64,000 bases of DNA from Haloarcula taiwanensis (GTDB lineage Archaea; Halobacteriota; Halobacteria; Halobacteriales; Haloarculaceae): positions 248,001-312,000 of the forward strand of contig CP019155.1 of assembly GCA_002844335.1 (NCBI GenBank), read 5' to 3'. The position numbers and the translations under genes were made by a program. The notes beneath the pieces are model-generated. The model was not told the DNA's origin. It was given only the letters and a program-made list of their open reading frames with translations, and did no database searches. Of this stretch, positions 35,269-44,492 are shown piece after piece (positions within the stretch are counted from its first letter, which is position 1; each line of letters opens with the position of its first letter).

Positions 35269-36009
35269 TCAGTGGACCGACCGCTCGTCGCTTTCGTCGA
35301 TGTCTTCGATGGGGTCGGCGTTGCCAAACGACGGTTCCGGTCCGTCCCCTGCCGCGGCCCACTCGCAGGCATTGGCGAGGACCTGCTGGATAGCTTCGTC
35401 GTGGTAAATCGGATAGGTCTCGTGGCCCGGCCGGAAGTAGAAAATACGACCTGCGCCGCGGCGGTAGCAACAGCCCGACCGGAACACCTCGCCGCCCTCG
35501 AACCAGGAGTTGAACACGAGCGTGTCCGGCGCGGGGATGTCGAAGCGCTCGCCGTACATCTCGGTCTCCGGGAGTTCGATGTACTCGCCGACCCCATCGG
35601 CGATTGGATGGCCGGGTTCGACGACCCATAACCGCTCGGTTTCGGCGGCCTCGCGCCACTTCAGGCTGCAGGTCGTCCCCATCAGCTCGCGGAATATCTT
35701 CGAGTAGTGGCCCGAGTGGAGGACGATGAGTCCCATGCCGTCGAGGACCCGCTCTTTCACCCGGGCGACCACTTCGTCAGCGACCTGGTCGTGTGCGGCG
35801 TGTCCCCACCAGGTAAGGACGTCCGTTTCTGCCAGTACATCCTCGGTGAGACCGTGCTCGGGTTCTTGGAGTGTCGCGGTTTCCGCGTCGAATCCGCGCT
35901 CTTCCAGGGCTGAGGCGATAGCGCCGTGAATTCCATCGGGGTACAGGTCTGCGACTGCTTCGTGTTCCTGCTCGTGAACGTACTCGTTCCAGACTGTGAC
36001 GCGTGTCAT
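35269..36009 (-). CDS. ThuA domain protein
   Basis: A 246-residue protein of the ThuA (trehalose-utilisation-like) family, a glutamine-amidotransferase-like fold. Diagnostic segments are [48 protein letters not shown] and [25 protein letters not shown]. The ATG at 36009 was chosen over 36048 because the family starts at this conserved motif. Members act in disaccharide or keto-sugar metabolism; no sugar genes flank it here. Confidence 0.87.
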   Translation of the reverse strand: MTRVTVWNEYVHEQEHEAVADLYPDGIHGAIASALEERGFDAETATLQEPEHGLTEDVLAETDVLTWWGHAAHDQVADEVVARVKERVLDGMGLIVLHSGHYSKIFRELMGTTCSLKWREAAETERLWVVEPGHPIADGVGEYIELPETEMYGERFDIPAPDTLVFNSWFEGGEVFRSGCCYRRGAGRIFYFRPGHETYPIYHDEAIQQVLANACEWAAAGDGPEPSFGNADPIEDIDESDERSVH

Positions 36010-36294
36010 ACTCGTGGTTTCCACCTCCGCCGTAACGGCGTTCGCCAAGCGGCAATCCGTACGACGAGCGAACGCGATACGGTCTCGTCTCCGCGACTGT
36101 TCGCTGAGGGACTCTCTACAGTACCGCTGTGCACCTCAGATACCTCTCTGTGTAGCTCAGCGCTGCGTGTCCGGTTCGCGAGCGCGCGCCAGCTCCGCTC
36201 GACAGTGGCTATGACGACCCCGACGCTGAGCGCCACTGCGACTCGATCTCCAACCCCATCCACAGGACCGCGAATGTCGCTCTGAAACCGTCAA

Positions 36295-36310
36295 ATACAG
36301 ACGACTGTAT
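36295..36310. promoter_or_regulatory. Palindromic operator candidate, copy 1
   Basis: ATACAGACGACTGTAT: six-base arms around ACGA. It differs from copy 2 at one base and shares the core TACAnACGACTGTA with the site just upstream of the regulator at 44281. Confidence 0.6.
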
Positions 36311-36326
36311 GGCGCTTCACCAAGAG

Positions 36327-36340
36327 TACAGTCGAGTGAA
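36327..36340 (-). promoter_or_regulatory. Degenerate operator candidate between copies 1 and 2
   Basis: Read on the minus strand this is TTCACTCGACTGTA, matching the core TACAnACGACTGTA except at two positions. It lies between the two good copies and could help cooperative binding. Confidence 0.35.
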
Positions 36341-36366
36341 ATCCCGGCGTAAAGAACTGCTATACC

Positions 36367-36386
36367 GGATACACACGACTGTATCC
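36367..36386. promoter_or_regulatory. Palindromic operator candidate, copy 2
   Basis: GGATACACACGACTGTATCC has perfect seven-base arms (GGATACA / TGTATCC) around CACGAC. Its core is one base different from copy 1, 74 bp away (about seven helical turns). Confidence 0.6.
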
Positions 36387-36632
36387 GATTTCGGAGGTTT
36401 GTACAAAACACTCCCTGATTTTTGTTGTATCAACGTCTCTCGCTCCCGTTTCGACGCTAATCTGAATAGACTATAATGTAAACAGTAGATAGGTATATAT
36501 ACTCCCTGCTAGACGACGTGACTGATGCATTCCATCAGAAACCGCTGTCTCGGAAGGTTTCGACCGATAGAGCTGTGTACCGAGGTGGTTCCGAAATGAG
36601 AGCCCGCCATCGTTTCTCGGGGGTGACGCGCG

Positions 36633-38411
36633 ATGTCTGAGCACACACTGGTGCTCATGGCACTACTCCCGCTAGCGACGATTGCGGTGCTGATGGTTGG
36701 CCTGTACCAGCCTGCGACACGGACAATGCCAATCGCGTGGGCGGTGGCGGCTATCGCCGCCTTCGTCGGCTGGCAGATGTCGCCGACGCTCATCGCCGCC
36801 GCGTCGATACGTGGCGCGCTGACAGCGACCAGAATCCTTGTTATCGTCTTCGGGGCGATACTCCTCCTGTACACGCTGAAACAGTCCGGTGCCTTCGAGG
36901 TGATCAATGCTGGGTTCTCCTCGATTAGCGACGACCGGCGCGTACAGGTCATCCTGCTCGTGTTCCTCATGGGGTCGTTCATTGAGGGTGCAGCCGGCTT
37001 CGGGACGCCAGCGGCTATCGTTGGCCCGCTGCTGGTCGGCCTCGGTTTCCCGCCGCTCGCCGCCGTGGTCGTCGCGCTCACGGGGAACATCCTCGCAATC
37101 ACCTTCGGCGCGGTCGGTACGCCGCTGATTATCGGTCTCCGCGACGTGGTGTTCGCTGAGGGGACCGGTGCGGCACAGCAGGTGGTCCAGCAGGGCGGCT
37201 TCGAGAGCGTCGGCGCGTACGTCGCACAAATCGGTGTGTGGGCGGCGATAATCCACGCTATCGTCGGCATCGCCATCCCCTTTATCGGCGTGGCGATGAT
37301 GACCCGCTTCTTCGGCGAAGAGCGGTCGATTAAGCCCGCGCTCGAAGTCCTGCCGCTGTGTCTCTTCGCGTGGGCGTCTTTCGCAATCCCCTACGTCGCG
37401 ACCGCGTACTTCCTCGGTCCAACGTTCCCGGGACTGCTGGGTGCGATGGTCGGGCTCCTCGTCGTTACGACGACGCTCCGAGCTGGCTACTTCCTTCCCG
37501 ACGATGAGTGGGACTTCGGTCCACAGGACCAGTGGCCGGACCACTGGATCGGTAGCATCGAACCCGGAGAGGGTGTCGGCACCACTACGGGCGACAGCCG
37601 GGAAGGCACGGTTGCAGCCGACGGTGGCACGGCAACGTTCGAAGAATCTCACTCGCAGGATATGTCGCTGGGGATGGCCTGGCTGCCGTACCTCCTCGTG
37701 GCTGCGCTGCTCGTCGTGACTCGTGTCGTCGGTCCGGTTCAGGAGTTCCTGGCGACCACCGGCGTTCTTATGTGGAACAACATCCTCGGCACGCCGTTCT
37801 CTGAAGGCGTCGAGTTGTTCTACCTCCCCGGGAGCCTGTTCGTTCTCGTCGCGGTGATCACCTACGCGCTCCACGGGATGGACACTGACGGTATCAAAGC
37901 CTCGTGGAGTGAGGCACTCCGAAACATCGCACCAGCCGTCGTCGCGCTGTGGTTCGCAGTTGCCACGGTCATGATCATGCAACGGACCGGCAGTGCCGTC
38001 GTGCTGGAGACTGCGCCGATCAACTCCGGGATGCTCGGACTGCTGTCGGAGATTACTGCGAACACGACCGGCCAGATGTTCCCGTTCTTCTCGGGCTTCA
38101 TCGGTGCGTTCGGCGCGTTCATCGCTGGCTCGAATACGGTCAGCGACATCCTGTTCGGGCTGTTCCAGTTCCAGGCTGCCCAGCAGATCGGTGCGCCGAC
38201 GCAGATCATCGTCGCCGCACAGGCGGTCGGTGGCGCAATCGGTAACCTCATCGCGATTCACAACGTCGTGGCCGCTCTCACCGTGGTCGGCCTCATCGGC
38301 GAGGAGGGACGCGTCATCCGCCTCGAACTGATTCCGGTACTGTACTACGGCGTGTTCACGGGCATACTGACGCTCATCCTGGCCTACGTCGTGGCACCGG
38401 GCGCGTTCTAA
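36633..38411 (+). CDS. Lactate permease (LctP family)
   Basis: A 592-residue membrane protein of the LctP family with about a dozen or more helices, importing lactate (and often glycolate) with a cation. Family segments are [45 protein letters not shown], and [26 protein letters not shown] hydrophilic loop near residues 290-340 is acidic. It starts at ATG 36633 with a ggtga ribosome site. The D-lactate dehydrogenase follows 25 bp later, so the pair forms a lactate uptake and oxidation operon. Repeated operator-like sites lie upstream. Confidence 0.93.
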   Translation: MSEHTLVLMALLPLATIAVLMVGLYQPATRTMPIAWAVAAIAAFVGWQMSPTLIAAASIRGALTATRILVIVFGAILLLYTLKQSGAFEVINAGFSSISDDRRVQVILLVFLMGSFIEGAAGFGTPAAIVGPLLVGLGFPPLAAVVVALTGNILAITFGAVGTPLIIGLRDVVFAEGTGAAQQVVQQGGFESVGAYVAQIGVWAAIIHAIVGIAIPFIGVAMMTRFFGEERSIKPALEVLPLCLFAWASFAIPYVATAYFLGPTFPGLLGAMVGLLVVTTTLRAGYFLPDDEWDFGPQDQWPDHWIGSIEPGEGVGTTTGDSREGTVAADGGTATFEESHSQDMSLGMAWLPYLLVAALLVVTRVVGPVQEFLATTGVLMWNNILGTPFSEGVELFYLPGSLFVLVAVITYALHGMDTDGIKASWSEALRNIAPAVVALWFAVATVMIMQRTGSAVVLETAPINSGMLGLLSEITANTTGQMFPFFSGFIGAFGAFIAGSNTVSDILFGLFQFQAAQQIGAPTQIIVAAQAVGGAIGNLIAIHNVVAALTVVGLIGEEGRVIRLELIPVLYYGVFTGILTLILAYVVAPGAF

Positions 38412-38436
38412 CTCGACTCCTCTTCCGTTCTTACTC

Positions 38437-41400
38437 ATGGCATACGACTCCCGACCCCCCCAACAGCACGACCCGGCGACAGACCCGAGCGCGAACTACG
38501 ACTACCAGGGCGACAGCGTCAACCGGCCGGACCTCGTTGCGGCCTTAGAGCGCCGCGTTGACGGCGACGTACGCTTCGACGCGTACACCCGGGAACTGTT
38601 CGCGACCGACGCGAGTGCCTACGAACAGCTCCCAATCGGCGTCGTCTCGCCGGTCTCGACCGACGATGTGGTCGCGGTGATGGAGTACTGCGCCGAGGAG
38701 GATATTCCGGTCCTCCCACGGGGCGGCGGGACCAGTCTCGCCGGACAGTCGGTAAACGAGGCGGTCGTCCTCGATTTCAAGCGGCACATGGACGAACCGC
38801 TGTCGGTTGACCCGGAGGCCGAACAGGTCCGTGCGCAGGTAGGCATCACGATTGCTCGACTCAACGACCGACTCGAACCCCACGGCCTGAAGTTTGCGCC
38901 GGACCCTGCGTGGGGGGACAAGAGCGTTCTCGGCGGTGCAATCGGGAACAACACGACCGGCGCGCACTCGCTGAAATACGGCAAGACAGACGCCTATATC
39001 GAAGAGTGTGAGGTCGTCCTCGCGGACGGCACCCGGACGACCTTCGGCTGGGTCGACGTCGACGACCTCGAAGCGCGAGCGGCCGAGGCCGGCCCCGACG
39101 CCGACCTTGAAACCCGGATTTACGCCGAAGTCGCTAAGATCATCTCGGAGGACGCCGACGCGATAGACGCCCGGTATCCGGACCTCAAGCGCAACGTCTC
39201 CGGGTACAACCTGGACGAACTGGTCGACAACGCCAGAGAGCGCGGCGAGGTCAACCTCGCCCGTCTGCTCGCGGGGAGCGAGGGGACGCTGGCGGTCGTC
39301 ACGGAGGCGACGGTCTCGCTGGAGCCCGTCCCCGAGGCCACGGCCGTCGCCATGCTGACATACGACGATATCATCTCGGCGATGCGGGATGTCGACCCGA
39401 TTCTGGACCACGACCCCTCGGCCGTCGAGGTGATGGACGACGTATTGCTGGACCTCGCGGCGGAGACGCCGGAGTTCGCTGACGTTGTCGGCATGCTCCC
39501 CGAGGAGACCGACTCGACGCTGCTCGTCGAGTTCTACGCCGATTCGCCAGACGACGGGGCCCAGAAAGTCGCCGACCTGCTCGCCGACCGGCTTCCGGGC
39601 TACGAAGCACGAGAATCGCCGCGTGACGGGGCCGCTTCCGTCACCGACGCCCCTGTTCACGCTGTCGACGCGCTGGAGGCGTACGACGCGGACCGGCAGG
39701 CGAAGTTCTGGAAGATGCGCAAAGCCGGGCTGCCGATTCTGCTGTCCCGAACGGGCGACGACAAGCACTGGCCGTTCGTCGAGGACACGGCGGTCCCGGC
39801 CGAGAACCTCCCGGAGTACGTCGCCGATATCCGGGAGTTGTTCGACGAGCACGACACCTTCGCCTCCTACTACGCCCACGCCGGCCCCGGCGTCCTGCAC
39901 ATCAGGCCGCTGTTGAACCTGAAATCCGAGGACGGTATCGAGACCATGGAGGCCATCTCCGACGCCATCACGGACCTCGTCGTCCAGTACGACGGCTCCG
40001 TCTCCGGCGAACACGGTGACGGCCGCGCCCGGACCCAGTGGAACCGGAAACTGTACGGCGACGACCTCTGGGAAACGTTCCGCGACCTGAAATCGGCGTT
40101 CGACCCCGACTGGCGGCTGAACCCGGGGAACATCTGTGGCGACCACGACCCGGCCGACGACCTCCGGTACGACCCCGATTACGCCTTCGACGCGGGCTTC
40201 GAGCCCACGCTGGAGTGGGACAACGACAACGGGTTCCAGGGGATGGTGGAACTCTGTCACGGGTGTGCGGGCTGTACCGGCCACCAGGAGACCACCGGCG
40301 GCGTCATGTGTCCGACATACCGCGCCGCCGAGGAGGAAATCACCAGCACCCGCGGCCGGGCCAACATGCTCCGGTCGGCGATGGACGGTGACCTCCCCGA
40401 CGACCCCACCGACGAGGAGTTCATCACCGAGGTGCTGGACCTCTGTATCGGCTGTAAAGGCTGCAAGAAGGACTGTCCGAGCGGCGTCGACATGGCGAAG
40501 CTCAAAGCCGAGGTGGTCCACGAACACCACCAGCGCGAGGGCATCTCACTGCGAGATCGGCTGTTCGCCAACGTCGAGACGGTGCTCTCGCTCGGGAGTG
40601 CATTCGCTCCAGTGTCGAACTGGCTGATGGACCTGCCGGGGGCGGGCCGTCTCATGGAGAAAACGGTCGGCATCACGGAAGAGCGCACCCTGCCCGCCTT
40701 CCACCGGACCACGTTCCGGGACTGGTGGGCCGACCGCGGCGGGGCGCTTGTCGCGGCGAGCAGAGCCGACCGGAAGGCGCTCTTGCTCGCCGACCCGTAC
40801 ACGAACTACAGCCACCCCGATGTCGGGAAAGCGGCCGTAGAAGTGCTCGAGGCGGCGGGCGTCCACGTCGTCATGCCAGACGACGTGACAGACAGCGGTC
40901 GGCCCGCGTTCTCCAAGAGTATGCTGGACCACGCTCGCGAGACGGCACGGGCAAACGTGGACGCGCTCGCGCCGCGAATCCGTGAGGGCTGGGACGTTGT
41001 CACTATCGAACCCTCCGACGCGGTGATGTACCAGGTCGACTATCGGGACCTCCTTTCCGGCGACGACGTCGACGCCGTCGCAGAGAACACGTACGGCGTC
41101 TGCGAGTACATCGACACGTACCGGCTAGGGGAGGCTATCTCCTTCGGTGACGCTGGCGACTCGCTAGCGTACCACGGCCACTGCCACCAGAAGGCGACGA
41201 AGAAGGACCATCACGCCGTCGGCGTCCTCCGGCGGGCCGGCTACGATGTGGACCCGCTGGATTCGGGCTGTTGTGGCATGGCCGGCTCCTTCGGTTACGA
41301 GGCCGAACACTACTCAATGAGCGAGGCCATCGCTGACCTCTTGCTGGGCCAGATAGATGACTCGCCGGCCGAACAGGTCGTCGCACCCGGCGCGTCCTGT

Positions 41401-41481
41401 CGGTCTCAGATAGACGATTTCGGCGATGGCGACGCGAAACCGCCCCACCCAATCGAGATGGTCGCGGCGGCGATGCGGTAA
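38437..41481 (+). CDS. FAD/Fe-S D-lactate dehydrogenase (GlcD-GlpC fusion type)
   Basis: A 1014-residue fusion. Residues about 25-590 form the FAD-linked oxidase (LPRGGGTSLAGQSV binds FAD; GAIGNNTTGAHSLKYGKT; SGEHGDGRARTQWNRKLYG). Two [4Fe-4S] motifs follow: CHGCAGCTG...CP near residue 606 and CIGCKGCKKDCP near 668. The C-terminal part carries heterodisulfide-reductase-like cysteine/histidine motifs HGHCHQK and LDSGCCGMAGSFGYE near 914 and 942. Such enzymes oxidise D-lactate (or glycolate) and pass electrons to the membrane quinone pool. Its position directly after lctP supports the lactate substrate. Confidence 0.92.
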   Translation: MAYDSRPPQQHDPATDPSANYDYQGDSVNRPDLVAALERRVDGDVRFDAYTRELFATDASAYEQLPIGVVSPVSTDDVVAVMEYCAEEDIPVLPRGGGTSLAGQSVNEAVVLDFKRHMDEPLSVDPEAEQVRAQVGITIARLNDRLEPHGLKFAPDPAWGDKSVLGGAIGNNTTGAHSLKYGKTDAYIEECEVVLADGTRTTFGWVDVDDLEARAAEAGPDADLETRIYAEVAKIISEDADAIDARYPDLKRNVSGYNLDELVDNARERGEVNLARLLAGSEGTLAVVTEATVSLEPVPEATAVAMLTYDDIISAMRDVDPILDHDPSAVEVMDDVLLDLAAETPEFADVVGMLPEETDSTLLVEFYADSPDDGAQKVADLLADRLPGYEARESPRDGAASVTDAPVHAVDALEAYDADRQAKFWKMRKAGLPILLSRTGDDKHWPFVEDTAVPAENLPEYVADIRELFDEHDTFASYYAHAGPGVLHIRPLLNLKSEDGIETMEAISDAITDLVVQYDGSVSGEHGDGRARTQWNRKLYGDDLWETFRDLKSAFDPDWRLNPGNICGDHDPADDLRYDPDYAFDAGFEPTLEWDNDNGFQGMVELCHGCAGCTGHQETTGGVMCPTYRAAEEEITSTRGRANMLRSAMDGDLPDDPTDEEFITEVLDLCIGCKGCKKDCPSGVDMAKLKAEVVHEHHQREGISLRDRLFANVETVLSLGSAFAPVSNWLMDLPGAGRLMEKTVGITEERTLPAFHRTTFRDWWADRGGALVAASRADRKALLLADPYTNYSHPDVGKAAVEVLEAAGVHVVMPDDVTDSGRPAFSKSMLDHARETARANVDALAPRIREGWDVVTIEPSDAVMYQVDYRDLLSGDDVDAVAENTYGVCEYIDTYRLGEAISFGDAGDSLAYHGHCHQKATKKDHHAVGVLRRAGYDVDPLDSGCCGMAGSFGYEAEHYSMSEAIADLLLGQIDDSPAEQVVAPGASCRSQIDDFGDGDAKPPHPIEMVAAAMR

Positions 41482-41511
41482 CCGGGTGCCTGGTGATACC
41501 TCCGTCTGCAG

Positions 41512-41949
41512 TCAGAACCCGATACCGTCCCTTTGTCTGACGGTGACGTCGTGCCCGTCTACCGTTGACCGAAGCGCCTGTGTGAACGGTTCGGCGTCGA
41601 ACTGGCCGTGGACGCGAAGAGTCGTTGCGGAGTCTGTTCGGGGCCGTGCTGTGATTTTCGGCCGACCGACTCGGCCACCAGTGTGGATATCGACACTGTC
41701 GAGTGTGTCGTATGACTGCGTGTCGACCTGTTCGGCTGTCTCGATGGCCGCCGGGACGCCCTCTTCGACCACCCGTGAGGCGAACGCGGCGGCCCGCTGA
41801 CCCGGCGATCCGAACACCAGGTCGACGGGGGTAAGATAATCGTACTCGACGAAGTAGGCTCGTTCCGTACAGAACAACACGTCGACCAGCCGAAGCGGGT
41901 ACGATCCTCGCATCGTATAGTGCAAGTGGACGCGGAGTTCGTCGGTCAC
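41512..41949 (-). CDS. Haloarchaeal hypothetical in the Nramp-like operon
   Basis: A 145-residue protein with no family I recognise. The N-terminal half (ELRVHLHYTMRGSYPLRLVDVLFCTERAYFVEYDYLTPVDLVFG) is beta-rich and the C-terminus contains RVHGQFDAEPFTQALRSTV. The GTG at 41949 overlaps the transporter stop in GTGA, the same coupling seen between the first two genes of this operon. It probably assists or is co-regulated with the transporter. Confidence 0.7.
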   Translation of the reverse strand: MTDELRVHLHYTMRGSYPLRLVDVLFCTERAYFVEYDYLTPVDLVFGSPGQRAAAFASRVVEEGVPAAIETAEQVDTQSYDTLDSVDIHTGGRVGRPKITARPRTDSATTLRVHGQFDAEPFTQALRSTVDGHDVTVRQRDGIGF

Positions 41950-43712
41950 GAGAACCACCCTTTCGCAGCGGCCGCATCAGCGACCGTTCCGTCTGCCGCG
42001 ACCTTCGCACGTCCGACTCGATACATCGTGTACAGCTGGACGAGCAGGAAGACTGCCCAGAGGACGTACCCTCCCGGTCCACTGCCGAGTACGGCTGGCT
42101 GGACGGTGAACACCCGCAATCCCAGTCGTGTCGTCAGCCCCGTGCCAATCAAGAGGACGCTGAAATAGCCGAAGAACGCGGCAGCGACCCACATCGCGAC
42201 GATGCGCCCCCAGCCCGGCATCGTATGCTCCGGGAGCCGGACCGTGTTGACGAGCTGTACGATGACGATGTAGGGCCACATCAACAACCCGGACATCGCC
42301 GCCCCAACGACCAGGAGTCCGAAGGGGTCGGATATCGATATCGGCAGGCTGAGAATGAGCACGCCCCAGCCACAGAAGACAGTCAGCAATCCCCAGAACA
42401 GCCGCGGCAGACTCCAGCCCGCTTCTCGGCCGTACAGCTCGTAGATAATATCGGAACTGTTCCGGACGAACGACTCGATGATCGCGTATTCGGTTGTGAA
42501 CAGGGCGAGAAACAGCGTGACGTAGATGACGCTCGTCGTGACCCCGCCGACCGATGGCGCGATCTCGATGAGCCACATATCTACTGCGTCACTCGTCGTC
42601 CCCGGTGCCTGCGACACGGCGATGACGACCAGTATCGTCGTGACCAGAAGGAGACCAAGCAGGAAGGTCAAGAGGTGTTCGAGCTGTGTCACGCGCCACC
42701 AGCCCCGCCAGCGTTTGAGGTTCTGCGTGTCCGGGGTGAACGTGAACCCGTCTTCGTGGACGGTTTCGGGGTCGTCGCCGGCGAAGGGGTTCTTGATCCG
42801 GCCCTGATACCGGCCCATTCCATACCCTTTCTCGCGTATCCAGAGGCTCTGTGAGAGGTTGAGGTAGCCGCCCGCCCCGGCGTAGGCCAGCGCCCCGACC
42901 AGCACGGCGATGGTCCCGACCGGCGAGTAGTCCCCGACTTCTGTCAGACTTCCTGGAACGCCAAACAGCACGTCCACTGACCCGATGAGCACGAACAGCA
43001 ACAGTGTAAACGCGATGGACAGTGCCACCAGAACAAGCTGGAGGCTCTCGACGACATTGTACATCAGCGGCGTCACCTGGTAGGTAATCCAGATGAACAC
43101 CATGAGCCCGATACCGAACAGTCGCCAGCCGACGATGTCGACGCCGGCGAAGTCATACGTACCGAGTGCGAGCCCTTCGGCCCCGATTCGTGCGGCGCTT
43201 GCGGCCCAGCCCGGCCAGCCGAGACTGACGAACCCGCCCAGTAGCATGGCCAGCGGGAGGACCGGATGAACCCGCTCGAACGCCCGAAACACGCTCTCAC
43301 CGGTCGCAAGTGTCCACCGCTGTATCTCGGTGTTGATGATAAAGTGGAGGCTGACAGCCACGAGGAACAGCCAGTACAGTCCCCACCCGTAGCTGGCGAC
43401 CAGATGCGGCCAGAACAGCGTTTCACCGCTCCCGAGCGACGCCCCGAGCATGATTGCGCTGGGGCCGACGACGTGGCGGAGCTTCGGCACCTTCGGCAAC
43501 GAGAGTTCTCTGAACCGCCCGCCTGTTCCCGTGTCCGGATGGGCATCACTCTCCGGTGCCGCTTCGAGATTGTCGTATGCGACCGGGGTGTACGATGAGA
43601 TAGGATACCGCTGCTCTTTGCGAGAGGCGTACACCTCCTCTGTCTCTGACTCCGTCTCGTCTGCTACGTCCGACTGTTCCGTCGGCTTTTCCTCTGGCAT
43701 CGATGAACTCAC
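41946..43712 (-). CDS. Nramp-fold transporter lacking classical metal-binding motifs
   Basis: A 588-residue membrane protein resembling Nramp-family carriers, with a roughly 75-residue hydrophilic N-terminus and about eleven helices. In the first helix the expected DPGN motif is replaced (GPSAIMLGASLGSGETLFWPHL). In the sixth the expected MPH motif is also gone (YAGAGGYLNLSQSLWIREKGYGMG). These residues bind the divalent metal in true Nramp proteins, so the substrate is uncertain. A GTG start at 43712 is chosen because it overlaps the regulator stop (GTGA); ATG at 43700 is the alternative. It lies in an operon opposing the lactate genes. Confidence 0.82.
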   Translation of the reverse strand: MSSSMPEEKPTEQSDVADETESETEEVYASRKEQRYPISSYTPVAYDNLEAAPESDAHPDTGTGGRFRELSLPKVPKLRHVVGPSAIMLGASLGSGETLFWPHLVASYGWGLYWLFLVAVSLHFIINTEIQRWTLATGESVFRAFERVHPVLPLAMLLGGFVSLGWPGWAASAARIGAEGLALGTYDFAGVDIVGWRLFGIGLMVFIWITYQVTPLMYNVVESLQLVLVALSIAFTLLLFVLIGSVDVLFGVPGSLTEVGDYSPVGTIAVLVGALAYAGAGGYLNLSQSLWIREKGYGMGRYQGRIKNPFAGDDPETVHEDGFTFTPDTQNLKRWRGWWRVTQLEHLLTFLLGLLLVTTILVVIAVSQAPGTTSDAVDMWLIEIAPSVGGVTTSVIYVTLFLALFTTEYAIIESFVRNSSDIIYELYGREAGWSLPRLFWGLLTVFCGWGVLILSLPISISDPFGLLVVGAAMSGLLMWPYIVIVQLVNTVRLPEHTMPGWGRIVAMWVAAAFFGYFSVLLIGTGLTTRLGLRVFTVQPAVLGSGPGGYVLWAVFLLVQLYTMYRVGRAKVAADGTVADAAAAKGWFS

Positions 43713-44281
43713 CCACCGACGTAGTGCCAGACGTGCTCGTGGTCGGCAGCCAGGTCAACCTGTGGGAGGTCCTCTAGAGCGGGTCCGATTGCGTCCCACC
43801 ACTCGTCAGCGGTTTTGTAGCCCGCCGGATGTTCCTGAAACACCTCGGTAATGAGTTTTCCGGCATCGGTATCAGGGTTTTCACGAAGATAATCGTACGC
43901 GGCCCGCAACGCCGTACGTCGGTCGTCCAGTGTATCCCCCGTCCCCGGTAGGTCCGCATCGGCGATACTGTGCTCGACTGGTGGCTCGCGGTCCCGTTGT
44001 GGTTCCGTGCCTGGGCCGACGAGCTGGGAGAACGGGATCCACCAGACCCGACTCCGTGCGCCGACTTTTCGCGTTTCCAGCTCCCCTCGCTCCACGAGTA
44101 TGTCGAGCTTGTTGTGTGCCGTCTTCCGGGAACAGCCGAGCGCGTCCATCACATCGGTTGCCGTCAACGGCTTCGCTTGGTCCGTCCGGTCTTGAAACAC
44201 CGAGAGCACTCGCTCCGGTGTGAACTCTGCCGTGGACGGTGGCGACCCGTCAGCCTGACCATCGTCCGCGGTATTGCTCAT
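43709..44281 (-). CDS. Winged-helix transcriptional regulator
   Basis: A 190-residue protein. Residues about 20-85 form a helix-turn-helix (LTATDVMDALGCSRKTAHNKLDILVERGELETRKVGARSRVWW) with a wing-like hairpin. The C-terminal region (AAYDYLRENPDTDAGKLITEVFQEHPAGYKTADEWWDAIGPAL) is a second helical domain, possibly a sensor or DNA-binding module. A palindrome directly upstream of its start suggests autoregulation, and the same core motif occurs before the lactate permease. It is the first gene of the three-gene minus-strand operon. Confidence 0.85.
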   Translation of the reverse strand: MSNTADDGQADGSPPSTAEFTPERVLSVFQDRTDQAKPLTATDVMDALGCSRKTAHNKLDILVERGELETRKVGARSRVWWIPFSQLVGPGTEPQRDREPPVEHSIADADLPGTGDTLDDRRTALRAAYDYLRENPDTDAGKLITEVFQEHPAGYKTADEWWDAIGPALEDLPQVDLAADHEHVWHYVGG

Positions 44282-44289
44282 ACGTAGCC

Positions 44290-44307
44290 ATTACAGTCGT
44301 ATGTAAT
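44290..44307. promoter_or_regulatory. Operator candidate at the regulator start
   Basis: ATTACAGTCGTATGTAAT has six-base arms around GTCGTA and ends nine bases before the regulator ATG. On the minus strand it contains TACATACGACTGTA, the same core as the two sites upstream of lctP. Confidence 0.62.
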
Positions 44308-44492
44308 AGACTTTTCTGCACGAATCTCCGTTTCGGGAGCGAACGCTTACCCGGCGTCAGACGCTCGATAGGTCTCAATCACACACGAAGGTATGAACGG
44401 ACCCCTCTCAGTAGACTCAGCAACAATGCGGTGCCGAGACTCCGCTCTATCGGTTCACTGCCGCAGCCATCGCGCTTCGTTCGGTCTAATTT

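Larger units (their letters stand above)
36010..36632. other. 623-bp gene-free divergent region with repeated operator-like sites
   Basis: No supported gene lies between the ThuA gene and the lactate permease. The region holds three copies (two near-perfect, one degenerate) of TACAnACGACTGTA, listed separately. It also has a strong TATA-like gtatatatac at 36493-36502 and a Shine-Dalgarno-like ggtga at 36622-36626, six bases before the permease ATG. The predicted leader of the permease mRNA is therefore about 100 nt, unlike the leaderless genes around it. Confidence 0.6.

Noticed and set aside
36596-36640. A 14-residue frame overlapping the lctP start
   Set aside because: It overlaps the ATG internally rather than by a stop/start junction, and lies far from the predicted transcript start; probably chance.
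36672-38438. A 588-codon open frame on the minus strand opposite lctP
   Set aside because: Its residues are an Arg/Asp/Glu/His-rich shadow of the plus-strand membrane protein; GC-rich third positions create long antisense frames in haloarchaea, and LctP is unmistakable.
38545-40530. A 661-codon minus-strand frame opposite the D-lactate dehydrogenase
   Set aside because: No recognisable motif and the plus-strand FAD/Fe-S protein is clear; antisense artefact.
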